64,000 nucleotides of DNA, taken from Adiantum capillus-veneris. Lineage: Eukaryota; Streptophyta; Polypodiopsida; Polypodiales; Pteridaceae. The stretch spans positions 53,639,253 through 53,703,252 of the forward strand of contig CM043959.1 of assembly GCA_014529385.2 (NCBI GenBank). The letters run 5' to 3'. The notes under the pieces are model-generated. The model was not told where the DNA came from, did no database searches, and saw nothing but the letters and a program-made list of their open reading frames with translations. Shown here one piece after another: positions 63,526 through 64,000 of this stretch (within the stretch, counting starts at the first letter, position 1; each line of letters begins with the position of its first letter). The translations under genes and the position numbers were made by a program.

Positions 63526-64000
63526 TGGAAGTGATTGATGGTGATAGCTCAGGACGAGTGCTCACTACGTACACAAGGATCCTTTACTTTAAATGAGATG
63601 TGCGGTGAGTGAAGGTTCTATGAGTGATAGAGAGAGAAAGAAGACTAACACCAGATGGGGTCCGAAACCGCCCTCCAAGGGCCCTCCACACTATTGCTAG
63701 AGTGGTATTTGCTTTAGATTGCACAAATGCTGATACAATGGATCTAGATGTTGATATGTTCATGGTATAATGCCATGTATGCCTCTACTTGACGGTACAA
63801 AAGAGGCTAAGGGCTGAAATCTGAAAACGCTGGTTGATCTGGCTTGGATCTGCAAGTTGATGAGGCTATGGGCAGAAAACTGAGAGGCTGATCTGCTGCT
63901 GATGCAAAGACGCTAGGGCTGAGATCCGATCTGCTGCAAAAACGCAAAGGATTTGATATTGAGGGCTGAAATCTGCTAACGCTAGGGTCCTGGATCTGTT
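63526..64000 (-). repeat. LTR-like block running off the window
   Basis: Shares GA-rich leader, CCAAGGGCCCTCCACAC and GGTATTTGCTTTAGATTGC with 17385-17500 and continues in AACGC/GATCTGC-rich sequence of the type seen in B and F LTRs. The right end lies beyond base 64000. Confidence 0.5.

Noticed and set aside
1-64000. CRISPR array, bacterial operons, tRNA or rRNA genes
   Set aside because: No regularly spaced identical repeats, no ribosome-binding-site-spaced gene series, and no cloverleaf or rRNA-like sequence were noticed; the sequence is eukaryotic.

Overview
The window looks like a transposon-rich chromosomal stretch of a land plant. The evidence is dense Ty3/gypsy and Ty1/copia LTR retrotransposons using an initiator-tRNA-Met-like primer site, CT/CA microsatellites, plant upstream-element (RTCCCACATCG) and telo-box-like motifs, and one exon of a plant-type guanylate-binding protein with a normal GT splice donor. 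A non-seed plant such as a fern is my guess; it rests on a remembered resemblance of the terminal gene remnant to uncharacterised fern and moss proteins and is not proven. Almost all protein-coding sequence is retroelement gag/pol carrying stops, frameshifts or deletions, so there is no operon-like organisation.

Layout. 1-1624 and 9765-11113 (minus): decayed gene with a DGAASQFK motif, split by gypsy element A (1630-9759; 5-bp duplication TACTC). 11319-12295: head of a copia element (minus). 13197-13439: first coding exon of a guanylate-binding-type GTPase (plus), the only candidate cellular gene; its later exons are not visible. 13440-16500: intron-like or unassigned DNA. 16519-17261: three unrelated reverse-transcribing-element scraps side by side (gypsy integrase, copia RNase H, Penelope-like RT). 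17281-17906: LTR-like block. 17907-29395: gypsy element B1 (plus), split by B2 (minus, 21372-26175; duplication GTTCC), a non-autonomous gag-protease element in which RT/RNase H/integrase are replaced by an unknown acidic ORF. 29396-31506: LTR/leader multimer of family F carrying a 138-bp hAT-like MITE (8-bp duplication). 31507-35230: deleted gypsy element E (minus). 35231-35325: snRNA-upstream-element-like block. 35326-48206: gypsy element C (minus) with extra LTR copies, split by the young B element (plus, 37080-42918; duplication GCTGT), which lacks RNase H and integrase. 48207-48989: 3' end of element G. 48990-49516: divergent LTR. 50040-58711: chromodomain gypsy element G2 (plus), split by copia element J (minus, 53061-57823; duplication TGATG). 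58713-61850: gag-protease remnant K (minus). 61895-64000: further LTR-like blocks.

The insertion order can be read from the nesting: A after the DGAASQFK gene, B2 after B1, B after C, J after G2, MITE after LTR F. The B family contains an old full-length element (B1) and two non-autonomous derivatives (B, B2), consistent with trans-mobilisation by B1-like relatives. The most noteworthy signals are the B2 accessory ORF, the telo-box-like array in the C LTR, the UUCG-type hairpin shared by B-family LTRs, the GAAACGTTTC palindrome cluster in B1, an R-region block shared by several LTR families, and the Penelope-like RT fragment.
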